Positions 14,863-25,402 of a stretch of 64,000 nucleotides of DNA are shown piece by piece. The stretch's first letter is position 1, and every line of letters begins with the position of its first letter. Position numbers and translations under genes: made by a program. The notes under the pieces were generated by a model. It did no database searches. It saw nothing but the letters and a program-made list of their open reading frames with translations, and was not told where the DNA came from. This DNA is from Thiorhodospira sibirica ATCC 700588 (GTDB taxonomy: Bacteria; Pseudomonadota; Gammaproteobacteria; Ectothiorhodospirales; Ectothiorhodospiraceae): positions 1,041,591 to 1,105,590 of the forward strand of contig NZ_MU255056.1 of NCBI RefSeq assembly GCF_000227725.2, given 5' to 3'.

Positions 14863-16587
14863 CTAGGCCGTTTTACCCAGTTGCTCCAATATAAACGCTT
14901 CAAGATTTTCGACCGGGATGTTTTGCGATTCGCTGGCGGTGCGTGCCTGATATTCAACTTCGCCTTTATCCAGTCCGCGTTCGCCGATGACGATGCGATG
15001 GGGGATGCCGATCAGTTCCATATCGGCAAACATGACGCCGGGGCGGGCGTTGCGGTCGTCATATAAGACCTCAATGCCTAATTCGCTAAAGCGTTGATAC
15101 AGGCGTTCGGCGGCCTCGGCAACGGCGGCGGATTTATGTGCGTTGATGGGGCATAAGGCGAGCTGAAACGGGGCGATGGCCAGTGGCCAGACGATGCCTC
15201 GGGGGTCGTGGTTTTGTTCAATGGCGGCGGCGACTACCCGTGATACGCCAATGCCATAGCAGCCCATCGTCATGATGATTTCCTGGCCTTGTTCATCGAG
15301 TACGCCGGCCTGCATGGCGCGACTGTATTTGTCGCCGAGCTGGAAAATATGACCGACCTCAATGCCGCGCTTGATTTCTAGCTGGCCTTGGCCGTCGGGG
15401 CTGGGGTCACCGGCAGTGACATTGCGCAGATCGGCCACCGGCGGGGCGGGTACGTCGCGTTCCCAGTTGATGCCGAAGTAGTGTTTGCCCTCCATATTGG
15501 CACCCGCTGCAAAATCAGCCAGGACGGCCACGCTACGATCCATGATGCAGGGGATATTCAGCCCCACCGGCCCCAGGGAGCCGGGTCCGGCACCGATAAC
15601 GGCGCGGATTTGTTCTTCACTGGCCATGCGCAGCGGGCTGGCGACCTCGGGCAGTTTTTCTGCCTTGATGGCATTGAGTTCATGATCGCCGCGTATCAAT
15701 AAGGCCACCAGCGGGGCCTTGCAGCCCTCGGCGGCTTCAACGACCAGGGTTTTCAGGGTGCGCTCGATGGGCAGGCCAAATTGGTTCACCAGATCGCTGA
15801 TGCTTTTGGCGTTCGGCGTGTCGGTGAGGGTGAGCGGCTGTGAAGGTGCGGGACGCGGGTTTTGTGGGACCAGGGCTTCGGCCAGTTCCACATTGGCGGC
15901 GTAATCGCTTTGGTCGGAAAAGGCGATGGCGTCTTCACCGGAATCGGCCAGCACATGAAATTCATGCGAGGCGCTGCCGCCGATGCTGCCGGTATCGGCC
16001 TCGACGGCGCGAAAATGCAGGCCACAGCGGCGAAAGATGTTGCTGTAGGCGGTGTACATCTGCTGATAGGTGTGTACCAGACTTTCCCGGTCGGCGTGGA
16101 AGGAGTAGGCGTCCTTCATGAGAAATTCACGCGCCCGCATGATGCCAAAGCGTGGGCGGATTTCATCGCGGAATTTGGTTTGAATCTGATAGTAATTGAC
16201 CGGTAATTGCCGATAACTGCGCACTTCGCGGCGCACCAGGTCGGTGATCACCTCTTCATGGGTGGGGCCAACGCAAAATTCACGGGCGTGGCGGTCGCGC
16301 AGCCGTAACAGCTCCGGGCCGTATTGTTCCCAGCGCCCGGATTCTTGCCATAATTCAGCGGGTTGTACGGCGGGCATCAGAACCTCCAGGGCTCCGGCGC
16401 GGTTCATTTCCTCGCGCACGATGGCCTCGACCTTGCGCAAAACACGCAGGCCAATCGGCATCCAGGTATACAAACCCGAGGCCAGGCGGCGGATATAGCC
16501 CGCCCGCAGCATCAGTTGGTGGCTGATGATTTCGGCATCGGCGGGGGTTTCTTTGAGGGTGGCAAGTGGAAATTGAGACAGACGCAT
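14863..16587 (-). CDS. proS: prolyl-tRNA synthetase
   Basis: The 574-residue, bacterial-type class II synthetase charges tRNA-Pro. Seen: motif 1 region [19 protein letters not shown] near 29, motif 2 [16 protein letters not shown] near 140, and motif 3 [17 protein letters not shown] near 435. A YbaK-type editing insertion (about 230-400) lies between motifs 2 and 3, as usual for this form. The C-terminal anticodon domain includes [21 protein letters not shown]. The gene is monocistronic on the minus strand; a REP-like repeat follows its stop. Confidence 0.97.
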   Translation of the reverse strand: MRLSQFPLATLKETPADAEIISHQLMLRAGYIRRLASGLYTWMPIGLRVLRKVEAIVREEMNRAGALEVLMPAVQPAELWQESGRWEQYGPELLRLRDRHAREFCVGPTHEEVITDLVRREVRSYRQLPVNYYQIQTKFRDEIRPRFGIMRAREFLMKDAYSFHADRESLVHTYQQMYTAYSNIFRRCGLHFRAVEADTGSIGGSASHEFHVLADSGEDAIAFSDQSDYAANVELAEALVPQNPRPAPSQPLTLTDTPNAKSISDLVNQFGLPIERTLKTLVVEAAEGCKAPLVALLIRGDHELNAIKAEKLPEVASPLRMASEEQIRAVIGAGPGSLGPVGLNIPCIMDRSVAVLADFAAGANMEGKHYFGINWERDVPAPPVADLRNVTAGDPSPDGQGQLEIKRGIEVGHIFQLGDKYSRAMQAGVLDEQGQEIIMTMGCYGIGVSRVVAAAIEQNHDPRGIVWPLAIAPFQLALCPINAHKSAAVAEAAERLYQRFSELGIEVLYDDRNARPGVMFADMELIGIPHRIVIGERGLDKGEVEYQARTASESQNIPVENLEAFILEQLGKTA

Positions 16588-16698
16588 GGTGTGGTGAGTC
16601 CAGGGTAGCAGCGATTGAGCAAAGGTCGTGTGGGTGCGCCCAGGCGGCGCGGTTCAGGGGATGGCATCGGGCGGATGCCATCACGGTTTAAGCGGTTT

Positions 16699-17532
16699 TT
16701 AATAAATTCGGCGGACTACGGCGGCCTGTTGAATGATCTGTGCCGAGATTTCCTCAACAGACATCTGGGTGACATTTAAAAAGGGGATGCGCTCGCGGCG
16801 AAACAGCCGTTCTGCGGCACTGACTTCATCATTGACCTGATCTGTGCTGGCGTAGCGGCTGTTGGGGCGACGTTCCTGACGAATCTGTTGCAGGCGTTCG
16901 GCATCAATGGTCAGACCGAAGAGTTTGGTGCGGAAAGGTTCCAGCTGCGCGGGCAGGCGCTTGCTGTCAAAATCCTCATCGGCCAGCGGATAATTGGCGG
17001 CGGCGATCCCAAATTGCAGGGCCAGATACAGACAGGTCGGGGTTTTGCCGGTGCGCGACACGCCCATGAGGATGATGTCGGCCTGCGGATAGTCGCGAAT
17101 CGCCGCACCATCGTCATTGTGCAGGGCAAAATGCAAGGCATCAATGCGCTGTGAATAGACGTGCAGATCACCGATGCCGTGAGAGCGCCCCGCCACCTGC
17201 GAGGCAGAAAGGCCCAGCGCCTGTTCCAGCGGGCCGGTAAAGGCTTCAAAAAAATCAAAGATCTCGCCATGACAGTGTTTGAGCCGATCGCGCAAAGCCC
17301 GATCCACCAGGGTGATGAACACCAGCGGCTTGCTGCCTTCCCGGCGGGCGGTTTCGTTGATGCGCACAATCACCTGATCGATTTTTTCAGGGGTGTTGAG
17401 AAAGGGCAGATTGGAGATATTGAAATGCACCCCGTCAAAGCGGGTCAGCAGGGTATGACCCAAGGTCTCGGCGGTGATGCCGGTGCCATCAGACAGATAA
17501 AACACCGAGCGGCTGGGAAGTGCTGCACTCAT
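16699..17532 (-). CDS. ppsR: PEP synthase regulatory kinase/pyrophosphorylase
   Basis: The 277-residue DUF299-family protein is a bifunctional enzyme that phosphorylates and dephosphorylates phosphoenolpyruvate synthase. Seen: N-terminal [21 protein letters not shown] and the P-loop-like [18 protein letters not shown] near 155. The C-terminal end has [19 protein letters not shown] and EEISAQII. Its start overlaps the dxs stop by 4 bases (ATGA), so the pair is translationally coupled. A PEP synthase gene is not in the window. Confidence 0.92.
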   Translation of the reverse strand: MSAALPSRSVFYLSDGTGITAETLGHTLLTRFDGVHFNISNLPFLNTPEKIDQVIVRINETARREGSKPLVFITLVDRALRDRLKHCHGEIFDFFEAFTGPLEQALGLSASQVAGRSHGIGDLHVYSQRIDALHFALHNDDGAAIRDYPQADIILMGVSRTGKTPTCLYLALQFGIAAANYPLADEDFDSKRLPAQLEPFRTKLFGLTIDAERLQQIRQERRPNSRYASTDQVNDEVSAAERLFRRERIPFLNVTQMSVEEISAQIIQQAAVVRRIY

Positions 17533-19397
17533 AGACCAAGCTTTTCCAGACGGGTGCGAATGGCCTGCTCAATGCCTGCAACATCCAGCCCGGCATCCTG
17601 GAGCAATTCTTCACGGCTGCCGTGCTCCTGAAAGCGATTGGGCAGCCCCAGCAATAACAGCGGCGTGGTCTGCGCATGGTGCGCCAGACATTCAGCCACA
17701 GCACTGCCTGCACCGCCAGCAATCACATTGTCTTCCACGGTCACCAGCAGCTCATGCGAGGCGGCCAGTTCCAGCACGAGGTTTTCATCCAGCGGTGCCA
17801 CAAAGCGCATATTGACCACGGTGGCATCCAGGGTTTCCGCCACGGCGCTGGCCTCAATCAGCGGCGCACCAAAGGCGAGAATGGCGATTTTGCGGCCCTG
17901 TCGGCGGATTTCTGCCCGTCCCAGGGGCAAAGTTTCCAGGCCGGGCGTCATTGCAGTCCCTGGGCCACAGCCACGCGGATAGCGCACTGCCGCCGGTTGG
18001 TTCAGGGCAAAGCCGGTGGATAACATCTGGCGACACTCGTTTTCATCCGCCGGGGCCATGATCACCAGATTGGGCACACAGCGCATGAAGCTCAAATCCA
18101 GATTCCCGGCATGAGTGGCGCCGTCTGGCCCGACCACCCCGGCGCGATCAATGGCCAGCAATACCGGCAGATTCTGCAGGGCAATATCATGTACCAGCTG
18201 ATCATAGGCGCGCTGCAAAAAGCTTGAATAAATCGCCACCACTGGCTTCAGACCCTCGCAGGCCATGCCGGCAGCCAGGGTCAGGGCGTGCTGTTCGGCA
18301 ATGCCCACATCGTGATAACGCTCCGGGAAGCGCTGGGAAAAGGCCACCATGCCAGAGCCTTCACGCATCGCCGGGGTGATGCCCACCAGACGCATATCCG
18401 CCTGTGCCTGATCACACAGCCACTGCCCAAATACCTCGGTATAGTTCGGGCGTACCGGTTTGGCCTGGGGGTCAATGCCAACGTCTGGGTTGAATTTACC
18501 CACGCCATGATAGGTGCAGGGATCTTTTTCGGCAGGGGTATAGCCTTTGCCTTTTTGCGTGACCACATGCAACAGGCGCGGCCCCTTGAGGGAATGCAGA
18601 TTACGCAGCATCTTGAGCAGCCCGTCGAGGTCGTGTCCATCAATCGGGCCGTAATAATTAAAGCCCAATTCCTCAAACAGGGTGCCCGGCACAATCATCC
18701 CTTTGACATGCTCCTCGGCGCGGCGCATGAATTCACGCATCGGCGGCATGTGGTTAAGCACCCGTTTACTGCCCTCGCGCACATTGGAATAAATCGGCCC
18801 GGATAACAAGCGGGCGAGATAATTATTCATCGCGCCGACATTGGGCGAGATCGACATCTCGTTATCATTGAGAATCACGAGAATATCGCTTTTATTGCCA
18901 CCGGCATGATTGAGCGCCTCAAAGGCCATGCCCGCCGTCATGGCACCATCGCCGATAATCGCGACACTGCGTCGGGCCTCGCCTTTTTGGCGCGCTGCCA
19001 GGGCCATCCCAAGCGCTGCGCTGATGGAGGTGCTGGAATGCCCCACGCCGAAGCTGTCATATTCGCTTTCCTCACGCTTGGGAAAGCCCGATAACCCGCC
19101 CCGGCTGCGCAGGGTGTGCATCTTGGTCTTGCGTCCGGTGAGGATTTTGTGGGCATAGCTTTGATGCCCCACATCCCACACCAGGCGGTCGTAAGGCGTA
19201 TCAAAGAGATAATGCAGGGCAATGGTGAGTTCTACTGTCCCAAGATTGGCCGCCAGATGGCCGCCAGTGCGTGCCACTGACTCCAGCAGAAACTGGCGCA
19301 ATTCGCACGCCAGTGCAGGCAATTCATGTTCAGACAGCGTGCGTAAATCCTGGGGCGTATGGATACGATCAAGTATGGGATGAGCAGTTGCAAGCAT
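17529..19397 (-). CDS. dxs: 1-deoxy-D-xylulose-5-phosphate synthase
   Basis: The 622-residue thiamine-diphosphate enzyme condenses pyruvate and glyceraldehyde 3-phosphate, the first step of the MEP isoprenoid pathway. Seen: [14 protein letters not shown] near 78, the ThDP motif [20 protein letters not shown] ending in NDNEMSIS near 150-185, and the transketolase region [17 protein letters not shown] with the catalytic Glu near 370. [15 protein letters not shown] follows near 420. It is followed directly by ppsR (4-base overlap). Confidence 0.97.
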   Translation of the reverse strand: MLATAHPILDRIHTPQDLRTLSEHELPALACELRQFLLESVARTGGHLAANLGTVELTIALHYLFDTPYDRLVWDVGHQSYAHKILTGRKTKMHTLRSRGGLSGFPKREESEYDSFGVGHSSTSISAALGMALAARQKGEARRSVAIIGDGAMTAGMAFEALNHAGGNKSDILVILNDNEMSISPNVGAMNNYLARLLSGPIYSNVREGSKRVLNHMPPMREFMRRAEEHVKGMIVPGTLFEELGFNYYGPIDGHDLDGLLKMLRNLHSLKGPRLLHVVTQKGKGYTPAEKDPCTYHGVGKFNPDVGIDPQAKPVRPNYTEVFGQWLCDQAQADMRLVGITPAMREGSGMVAFSQRFPERYHDVGIAEQHALTLAAGMACEGLKPVVAIYSSFLQRAYDQLVHDIALQNLPVLLAIDRAGVVGPDGATHAGNLDLSFMRCVPNLVIMAPADENECRQMLSTGFALNQPAAVRYPRGCGPGTAMTPGLETLPLGRAEIRRQGRKIAILAFGAPLIEASAVAETLDATVVNMRFVAPLDENLVLELAASHELLVTVEDNVIAGGAGSAVAECLAHHAQTTPLLLLGLPNRFQEHGSREELLQDAGLDVAGIEQAIRTRLEKLGL

Positions 19398-19690
19398 GAT
19401 GTTGTCAGATCGAGTGGCTAAATCTTGATTATCCGGCCTGTCTTTAGGCTATGCAACCTCTTATTGATGTACAGCAATTCTAAATTCAAGCCTGCTATGT
19501 CATCAGGGTCTAGTGAAAGCCCCATGCCCCACAGCGCGTGGGCGGTGTTGAGTTCACCGCAGTGACGAATCGCTCGAAAGCCCCTGATCGCTCAAGGGGC
19601 TTAAAATTTGGAATTGCTGGCAACACAGGCTGGTCATGTAGAACGCTGTGTTTTGTGCGATAATGCGCCCCTTGTTTTGAAGGCCGGATC
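19398..19690. other. intergenic DNA between dxs and repeat region
   Basis: No gene is supported. The region must hold the divergent promoters for dxs and yajC. A hairpin AAGCCCCT / AGGGGCTT lies near 19577-19602 without a clear U-run. REP-like repeats begin at 19691. Confidence 0.5.
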
Positions 19691-19730
19691 GGCATCTGTT
19701 TTTTAAGCGGTATCTGGAAGATGCCGCTAC
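19691..19730 (-). repeat. REP-like repeat, copy 3 (single stem)
   Basis: The reverse complement reads GTAGCGGCATCTTCCAGATACCGC followed by AAAAAA, equal to the first half of the two-stem unit; the second half is missing or diverged. Confidence 0.65.
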
Positions 19731-19811
19731 GTGCTTGTATTGGATGGTTATTTTCACACGCGGACACAGGGCCGTTTTTGCGGTTTGGCGTACTGCGTAT
19801 CGATTATCTAT

Positions 19812-19868
19812 GTAGCGGCATCATCTTGATGCCGTGCTAAAAAAGCGACGGCTAGAAGCCGCCGCCAC
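19812..19868 (+). repeat. REP/BIME-like repeat, copy 4
   Basis: GTAGCGGCATCATCTTGATG and CCGTGC, then an A run, then GCGACGGCTAGAAGCCGCCG and CCAC. It is nearly identical in design to copy 1 and ends 19 bases before the yajC start codon, so it would lie in the yajC leader. Confidence 0.75.
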
Positions 19869-19887
19869 AACTATTGATGGGGGTTTT

Positions 19888-20217
19888 ATGAATTTTTTGA
19901 TTTCGGACGCATGGGCGCAGGCTGAGGGTCAGGCAGGCAGTGGTTTGATTGAATTTATCGTGATGATCGTGATCTTTTTCGCGATCATGTATTTTCTGAT
20001 TATTCGCCCTCAGTCCAAGCGCGCCAAGGAACACAAGGCCATGGTCGATGCCTTGGGCAAAGGCGATGAGGTGGTCACCAATGGCGGTTTGCTGGGCAAA
20101 GTGACCGAACTCGATGATGCCTTTATCAAGATTGAGGTGGCCGAAGGCACGGTGGTGAGCATTCAGCGTCATGCGGTGGCGGCGGTGATGCCCAAGGGTA
20201 CGATGAAGGCCCTGTAA
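19888..20217 (+). CDS. yajC: Sec translocase accessory subunit YajC
   Basis: The start at 19888 (MNFLISDAWAQAEG) follows GGGGG; an upstream in-frame ATG at 19834 would translate the REP repeat and is rejected. The 109-residue protein has one membrane helix (IEFIVMIVIFFAIMYFLIIRP, about 23-43) and a cytoplasmic tail with QSKRAKEHKAMVDALGKGDEVVTNGG, the YajC signature. It associates with SecDF at the inner membrane. It is first in a yajC-secD-secF operon; the usual tgt/queA are not upstream here. Confidence 0.95.
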   Translation: MNFLISDAWAQAEGQAGSGLIEFIVMIVIFFAIMYFLIIRPQSKRAKEHKAMVDALGKGDEVVTNGGLLGKVTELDDAFIKIEVAEGTVVSIQRHAVAAVMPKGTMKAL

Positions 20218-20250
20218 TCAACGGCTCGATCAATCAATTTCGGTGTTTGC

Positions 20251-22116
20251 ATGATTAACCAGTATCCTCTGTGGAAGTACCTGCTCATTGTTATCGTGAT
20301 TGCGGTGGGTGTGGTGTATTCCTTGCCTAATCTTTTTCCTGAAGATCCCGCAGTACAGATTTCCAACCCGGCGACCGGTGTAGTGGATGACATCACACGC
20401 GGGCAGATCAATGCGGTGCTCTCCGGCCAGGGGCTTAATCCCAAGGCGGTGGAATTTGACGGCACACAGAGCTTGCTGCGTTTTGATAACACCGAAGATC
20501 AATTGCAGGCAGCGGATGTTTTGCGCACCGCCCTGGGCACCTCGCATGTGGTGGCCTTGAATCTGGCCCCGGCTACGCCGGGCTGGCTGCGGGCCATCAA
20601 TGCCCGACCGATGTCTCTGGGGCTGGATCTGCGCGGGGGTGTGCATTTTCTCATGGAAGTGGATATGGCGGCGGTGGCCGGCCAGGCGCATGAGCGCTAT
20701 ACCGGTGAGTTTCGCACACTCTTGCGCGATGCCCGTATCCGTTATTTAAGCGTGGAGCGTATCAGTGACGGAGTGGCGGTGCGCCTGCGTGATGCCGAGT
20801 CACGCGATGAGGCTTTGCGTCTGTTGCGCCGCGATTATCGCGGTGATCTGGAGTTTTTCAGCACGCAAACGGGTGAAAGCTATCTGATTGAAGCGCGCCT
20901 GTCCGCCGATCATCTGACCGATTTGCGGCGCATGGCCCTGCAGCAAAATATCAGTACCCTGCGCAATCGCGTCGATGAGCTGGGGGTTGCAGAGCCCTTG
21001 ATCCAGCAGCAGGGTGAGGATCGCATCGTGGTACAGCTGCCGGGGGTACAGGATACTGCCCGCGCCAAGGAGGTGATCGGGGCCACGGCGACCCTGGAAT
21101 TTCGCATGGTCGATGAGCAAAACGATGCGCTGGAGGCGCAAAGCAGTGGACGCATTCCGCCGACCTCGCGTCTGTATCGTGAGCGTGATGGTTCGCCGAT
21201 TCTGCTGCAACGCCGGGTGATGCTGACCGGCGATTATATTACCGACGCCAGTTCCGGGATTGCCCAGGACAGCGGCAGTCCGGCGGTGTTTATCAATCTG
21301 GATGCGCAAGGGGCGCGGATTTTTAGCCGGGCCACCGGGGAAAATGTTGGCCGCCTGATGGCGGTGGTGTTTATTGAGACGAAAGTCGAGCGGGTTGAGG
21401 AAAATGGCCAGTTGGTGATCCGCACCCAGCGGGTTGAGGAGGTCATCAATGTGGCGCGGATTCAGGAGCAACTCGGGCGCCGCTTCCAGATTACCGGACT
21501 GGAAAGTACCCGTGAGGCGCGCAACCTGGCCTTGTTACTGCGTGCCGGTGCCTTGGCGGCACCGATGATGATTGTCGAGGAACGCACCATTGGCCCGAGT
21601 CTGGGACGCGACAATATTGAGCGTGGCTTTAATTCAGTGGTCATCGGTTTTGTGCTGGTGCTGATTTTCATGGCGCTTTATTACCGGGTCTTTGGTCTGA
21701 TTGCCAGCTTTGCTCTGACCCTGAACCTGGTATTGATTGTCGCTGTATTGTCGCTGCTGCAAGCCACCCTGACGTTGCCCGGGATTGCCGGGATGGTACT
21801 CACTGTGGGGATGGCGGTGGATGCCAATGTGTTGATTTTTGAACGTATTCGCGAAGAATTACGCAATGGCAATTCGCCCCAGGCGGCAATTCAGGCGGGC
21901 TATGAACGTGCTTTCTCGACCATTGCCGATGCCAATATCACCACCCTGATTGCAGCGATTGTGCTGTTTATTTTTGGCACCGGTCCGATCAAAGGTTTTG
22001 CCGTTACCCTGTCTATTGGTATCGTGGTGTCGATGTTCACCGCCATCATGGTGACCCGTGCCATTGTCAATCTAAGCTATGGACGCCAGAAACGGCTCAA
22101 AAAGCTTGCCATCTAA
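20251..22116 (+). CDS. secD: protein translocase subunit SecD
   Basis: The 621-residue protein uses the proton motive force, with SecF, to help pull exported proteins across the membrane. Seen: first helix PLWKYLLIVIVIAVGVVYSLPN, the SLGLDLRGGVHFLMEVD motif (D1) near 128, and a large periplasmic P1 region. The RND-type helices follow from about 450, with GMAVDANVLIFERIREELRNG near 530 (D4 motif). It lies 33 bases after yajC and 21 before secF. Confidence 0.97.
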   Translation: MINQYPLWKYLLIVIVIAVGVVYSLPNLFPEDPAVQISNPATGVVDDITRGQINAVLSGQGLNPKAVEFDGTQSLLRFDNTEDQLQAADVLRTALGTSHVVALNLAPATPGWLRAINARPMSLGLDLRGGVHFLMEVDMAAVAGQAHERYTGEFRTLLRDARIRYLSVERISDGVAVRLRDAESRDEALRLLRRDYRGDLEFFSTQTGESYLIEARLSADHLTDLRRMALQQNISTLRNRVDELGVAEPLIQQQGEDRIVVQLPGVQDTARAKEVIGATATLEFRMVDEQNDALEAQSSGRIPPTSRLYRERDGSPILLQRRVMLTGDYITDASSGIAQDSGSPAVFINLDAQGARIFSRATGENVGRLMAVVFIETKVERVEENGQLVIRTQRVEEVINVARIQEQLGRRFQITGLESTREARNLALLLRAGALAAPMMIVEERTIGPSLGRDNIERGFNSVVIGFVLVLIFMALYYRVFGLIASFALTLNLVLIVAVLSLLQATLTLPGIAGMVLTVGMAVDANVLIFERIREELRNGNSPQAAIQAGYERAFSTIADANITTLIAAIVLFIFGTGPIKGFAVTLSIGIVVSMFTAIMVTRAIVNLSYGRQKRLKKLAI

Positions 22117-22137
22117 CCCGAGCACTCGCCCACTGCT

Positions 22138-23085
22138 ATGCTGAATTTTAAAGACGCCCAGATCAATTTCATGAAACAGCGCAAGCTGGCGCTGATCATT
22201 TCGCTGACCTTGATCATCGCCTCGCTGCTGACGCTGTATTTTCGCGGCCTCAACTTCGGGATTGACTTCACCGGCGGCACCCTGATTGAGGTGCATTATC
22301 CTGAGCCGGTCGGTCTGGAGATTGTGCGCCCGACACTGGAGACGCACGGCTATGAACGCGCCATTGTGCAGCATTTTGGCACCTCGCAGGATGTGCTGAT
22401 CCGCATCGCCCCGCGTGAGGATGAAGATAGCGCGCTGTTGTCCAACGAGATCTTTCGCATTTTGCAGGCAGATTTTGCCGGGGTGCTGGAATTGCGCCGG
22501 GTGGAATTTGTCGGCCCGCAGGTCGGTGAGGAACTGCGCGAGCAGGGCGGATTGGCGATGCTTTATGCCCTGTTTGGCATTTTGATCTATATCGCCTTGC
22601 GCTTTGAGTGGCGCTTTTCGGTGGGGGCGGTGCTGGCGTTGATGCATGATGTGATTATCACGCTGGGGATTTTCTCGTTATTGCAGCTGGATTTTGATCT
22701 GGGGGTCTTGGCGGCCTTGCTGGCGGTCATCGGCTATTCGCTCAATGACACGATTGTGGTCTATGACCGCATCCGCGAAAATTTCCGCAAATTGCGCAAA
22801 GAAAGCGCCATGCAGGTGATGAATCTGTCCATCAATCACACCCTATCGCGTACCATCATCACTGGCGTTACCACCTTGCTGGTGTTGCTGGCGCTGTTTT
22901 TCCTCGGCGGCAGCGTGCTGCAAAACTTTGCCTTGGCCCTGATCATTGGTATTGTGGTAGGTACTTACTCCTCTATCTATATCGCCGGTGCCCTGGCATT
23001 GATGATGGGCGTGGATCGCAGCGTCATGTTGCCGGTGAAAAAAGAAGGCGCTTCACAGCCCTCCCTGGATGAACAACAGCCCTAA
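22138..23085 (+). CDS. secF: protein translocase subunit SecF
   Basis: The 315-residue partner of SecD has six membrane helices. Seen: LNFGIDFTGGTLIEVHYPEP near 38-57 (D1 region) and VIGYSLNDTIVVYDRIREN near 200, carrying the conserved Asp-Arg pair. No strong ribosome site precedes the ATG at 22138; translation may be coupled to secD. A long hairpin follows. Confidence 0.97.
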   Translation: MLNFKDAQINFMKQRKLALIISLTLIIASLLTLYFRGLNFGIDFTGGTLIEVHYPEPVGLEIVRPTLETHGYERAIVQHFGTSQDVLIRIAPREDEDSALLSNEIFRILQADFAGVLELRRVEFVGPQVGEELREQGGLAMLYALFGILIYIALRFEWRFSVGAVLALMHDVIITLGIFSLLQLDFDLGVLAALLAVIGYSLNDTIVVYDRIRENFRKLRKESAMQVMNLSINHTLSRTIITGVTTLLVLLALFFLGGSVLQNFALALIIGIVVGTYSSIYIAGALALMMGVDRSVMLPVKKEGASQPSLDEQQP

Positions 23086-23105
23086 AAACACCTTCCTGCA
23101 GCTAC

Positions 23106-23137
23106 CGCAAATGCCGTGCACAGGTGCGGCATTTGCG
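23106..23137 (+). terminator. hairpin after secF
   Basis: CGCAAATGCCG (23106-23116) and CGGCATTTGCG (23127-23137) form a perfect 11-bp stem with a 10-base loop. The U-run is absent, so termination strength is uncertain. Confidence 0.55.
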
Positions 23138-23161
23138 TCATAACCCTAAAGACTGTGCACC

Positions 23162-24100
23162 TTGGCTGAATATCTTTCGGTACGTTGCATTGTAGAAGCG
23201 CTGCACAAGCGTCTGGGGCTGGGCTGGCTGGCGGGCCGCAGCGGTCAGACGCGCCGCATCCGCGCCCAAAGCAATGACCCCGGTTCGCGCTCTTTAGTCG
23301 GGCATCTGAACCTGATCCATCCCAACCAGATTCAGGTGCTTGGCAACGCCGAGCTGCATTACCTCAATACCCTGCGCAAGCATTCCCGTCATGATGTCCT
23401 GGAGCAGCTTTTTTGCAACCAGACAGTAATGCTGATTATCTGCGATGATCAGTGCCCCTCGCATGGTCTTGTCACGCTGGCCGATAAAACGCACCTACCT
23501 TTGTTGCAAAGCGCCTTGCCCAGCCATGAACTGATCAGCTGCCTGCGCTACTTTTTCAGCAATCGCCTGGCTGAAACCACGGTGGTGCATGGGGTATTTA
23601 TGGAGGTCATCGGCGCGGGTTTACTGATTACCGGACAAAGTGGTATAGGTAAAAGCGAGCTGGCCCTGGAATTAATCAGCCGGGGGCATCGACTGGTTGC
23701 CGATGATGCGCCCAATTTTGCCCGCATCACCCCGGAGACATTGCGGGGTAGCTGTCCGCATATTCTTGAGGATTTTCTTGAGGTACGTGGTCTGGGGGTG
23801 TTAAATATCCGCGCCCTGTTTGGTGACAGCGCCATCAAATCCAGCAAGTATTTGCACCTGATCATTGATTTATGTGCGCAAGATCAACTCACCGTGGATG
23901 CCTTGGACCGCCTCAACGGGATATGCTACACCCGCACCATTCTGGGGCTGGACATTCCGGTGATTGCCTTGCCGGTAGCCCCAGGACGCAATCTTGCGGT
24001 CATGGTGGAAACGGCGGTGCGCAATCACTTGTTGCGCATGAAGGGGTATTATGCCGGAGATGATCTGGCCGCCCGCCAACGCCGCGCCATGCAAGCCTAA
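23162..24100 (+). CDS. hprK: HPr kinase/phosphorylase
   Basis: The 312-residue bifunctional enzyme phosphorylates and dephosphorylates Ser46 of HPr. A TTG start at 23162 is used. Seen: conserved His in VVHGVFMEV near 143, Walker A ITGQSGIGKSELALELISRG at about 156-175, VADDAPNFARI (catalytic Asp region), and the C-terminal signature EDFLEVRGLGVLNIRALFG near 200-220. It heads a regulatory cluster with rapZ, a mannose-type EIIA and HPr. Its HPr partner in this cluster keeps Ser46. Confidence 0.93.
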   Translation: MAEYLSVRCIVEALHKRLGLGWLAGRSGQTRRIRAQSNDPGSRSLVGHLNLIHPNQIQVLGNAELHYLNTLRKHSRHDVLEQLFCNQTVMLIICDDQCPSHGLVTLADKTHLPLLQSALPSHELISCLRYFFSNRLAETTVVHGVFMEVIGAGLLITGQSGIGKSELALELISRGHRLVADDAPNFARITPETLRGSCPHILEDFLEVRGLGVLNIRALFGDSAIKSSKYLHLIIDLCAQDQLTVDALDRLNGICYTRTILGLDIPVIALPVAPGRNLAVMVETAVRNHLLRMKGYYAGDDLAARQRRAMQA

Positions 24101-24125
24101 GCCAAACCCCCAACATGGGTTCGCC

Positions 24126-24986
24126 ATGCGACTTATCATCATCAGTGGTTTATCCGGTTCAGGGAAGAGCGTGGCCTTACATACCCTGGAAGATGCCGGC
24201 TATTATTGTGTGGACAACCTGCATCCGGGGCTGCTTGCGGCCTTCGTTACGCAGCTTGCGGGCGAGCGTGCCCGCGTGTATGACAAGGCCGCCGTGGGCA
24301 TTGATGCCCGCTGCGGTGTCGAAATCCTGGATCACTTTGATACAACACTGCAAGAAATCCAGGCGCTGGGGGTGGCGGTACAGATCATTTTCCTGCATGC
24401 CGAGACCGATATCCTGCTGCGCCGCTTCAGCGAGACCCGGCGCAAACATCCTCTGACCCGTGGGGGTCTGCCGCTGGTTGAGGCGATTGCACTAGAAAAC
24501 CGTCTGCTGGCCAATATTGCCGTGCGGGCCGATCTGCGCATCGACACCACGCGCCTGAATGTGCATCAGCTCAGTCAGTTATTGCGCGAGCGCCTGCAAC
24601 ACAATGATCTGGATCGTCTGTCTTTGCTGTTTCAATCCTTTGGCTTTAAACACGGTACGCCGCTTGATTCTGACTTTGTCTTTGACGTGCGCTGTCTGCC
24701 CAATCCCTACTGGGAGCCGCAGCTGCGCAGTCTCACCGGCAAAGATCAGGCGGTCATCGCGTATCTGCAAAACCATCCGCTGGTGGATACCCTGTATCAC
24801 TCACTACAGCATTTTTTACAAACCTGGCTTGCCCACTTCGAGCAAGACAGGCGTAGCTATGTCACGGTCTCGATTGGATGTACCGGGGGGCAGCATCGTT
24901 CGGTCTATATTACCGAGCGCCTCAGTGCCCATTTTCATACACTACGCGGTGGCAATGTCTGTACCCGTCATCGCGAACTATCCTGA
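24126..24986 (+). CDS. rapZ: RNase adapter protein RapZ
   Basis: The start at 24126 (MRLIIISGLSGSGKS) matches family proteins; the in-frame extension inside hprK is rejected. The 286-residue protein has Walker A GLSGSGKS at 8-15 and a C-terminal domain with FDVRCLPNPYW, LTGKDQAV and SIGCTGGQHRSVYITERL. RapZ binds small RNAs and guides RNase E in amino-sugar control in enteric bacteria; in other groups the role is less clear. It lies 25 bases after hprK. Confidence 0.93.
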   Translation: MRLIIISGLSGSGKSVALHTLEDAGYYCVDNLHPGLLAAFVTQLAGERARVYDKAAVGIDARCGVEILDHFDTTLQEIQALGVAVQIIFLHAETDILLRRFSETRRKHPLTRGGLPLVEAIALENRLLANIAVRADLRIDTTRLNVHQLSQLLRERLQHNDLDRLSLLFQSFGFKHGTPLDSDFVFDVRCLPNPYWEPQLRSLTGKDQAVIAYLQNHPLVDTLYHSLQHFLQTWLAHFEQDRRSYVTVSIGCTGGQHRSVYITERLSAHFHTLRGGNVCTRHRELS

Positions 24987-25002
24987 AAAACGGTGTATTC
25001 TT

Positions 25003-25398
25003 ATGTCCGTTGGACTGATTTTGGTGACCCACAACAGCATTGGCGAACACCTGCTGGCCACCGCCTGCTCCATGTTGGGCCGCTTGCCGCTGGAAACGGC
25101 GGCCCTGGCCGTTTCGCAAGCTGATAGCACCGATGAATTGACGCAGCGCCTGCTGGCCCTCTATCAGGGCCTGGACGCCCCCGACGGGGTGCTGGTGCTG
25201 ACCGATATGTACGGCTCCACCCCCAGCAATATCGCCAATACCTTGCTCAGTCAAGGCAGGGTGCAGGTGGTCGCCGGAGTAAATCTGCCGATGTTGATCC
25301 GCATTCTTAACTATCCATCCCTGAGTCTTCCGGAACTGGCTGACAAAGCCATCAGCGGTGGCCATGATGGCATTTTGTTATGCGAGGCGGGTACCTAA
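25003..25398 (+). CDS. PTS mannose-type EIIA component
   Basis: The 131-residue EIIA-Man fold protein starts MSVGLILVTHNSIGEHLL with the phosphorylated His at residue 10. Further motifs are GVLVLTDMYGSTPSNIA (about 63-79) and VVAGVNLPMLIRILNYP. No EIIB/C/D sugar permease is present, so it is probably regulatory, receiving phosphate from the HPr encoded next. It follows rapZ by 16 bases and precedes HPr by 4. Confidence 0.9.
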   Translation: MSVGLILVTHNSIGEHLLATACSMLGRLPLETAALAVSQADSTDELTQRLLALYQGLDAPDGVLVLTDMYGSTPSNIANTLLSQGRVQVVAGVNLPMLIRILNYPSLSLPELADKAISGGHDGILLCEAGT

Positions 25399-25402
25399 GC
25401 GC

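Noticed and set aside
19510-19767. 85-codon open frame on the minus strand between dxs and yajC
   Set aside because: It crosses a REP-like repeat and has no ribosome site or family features.
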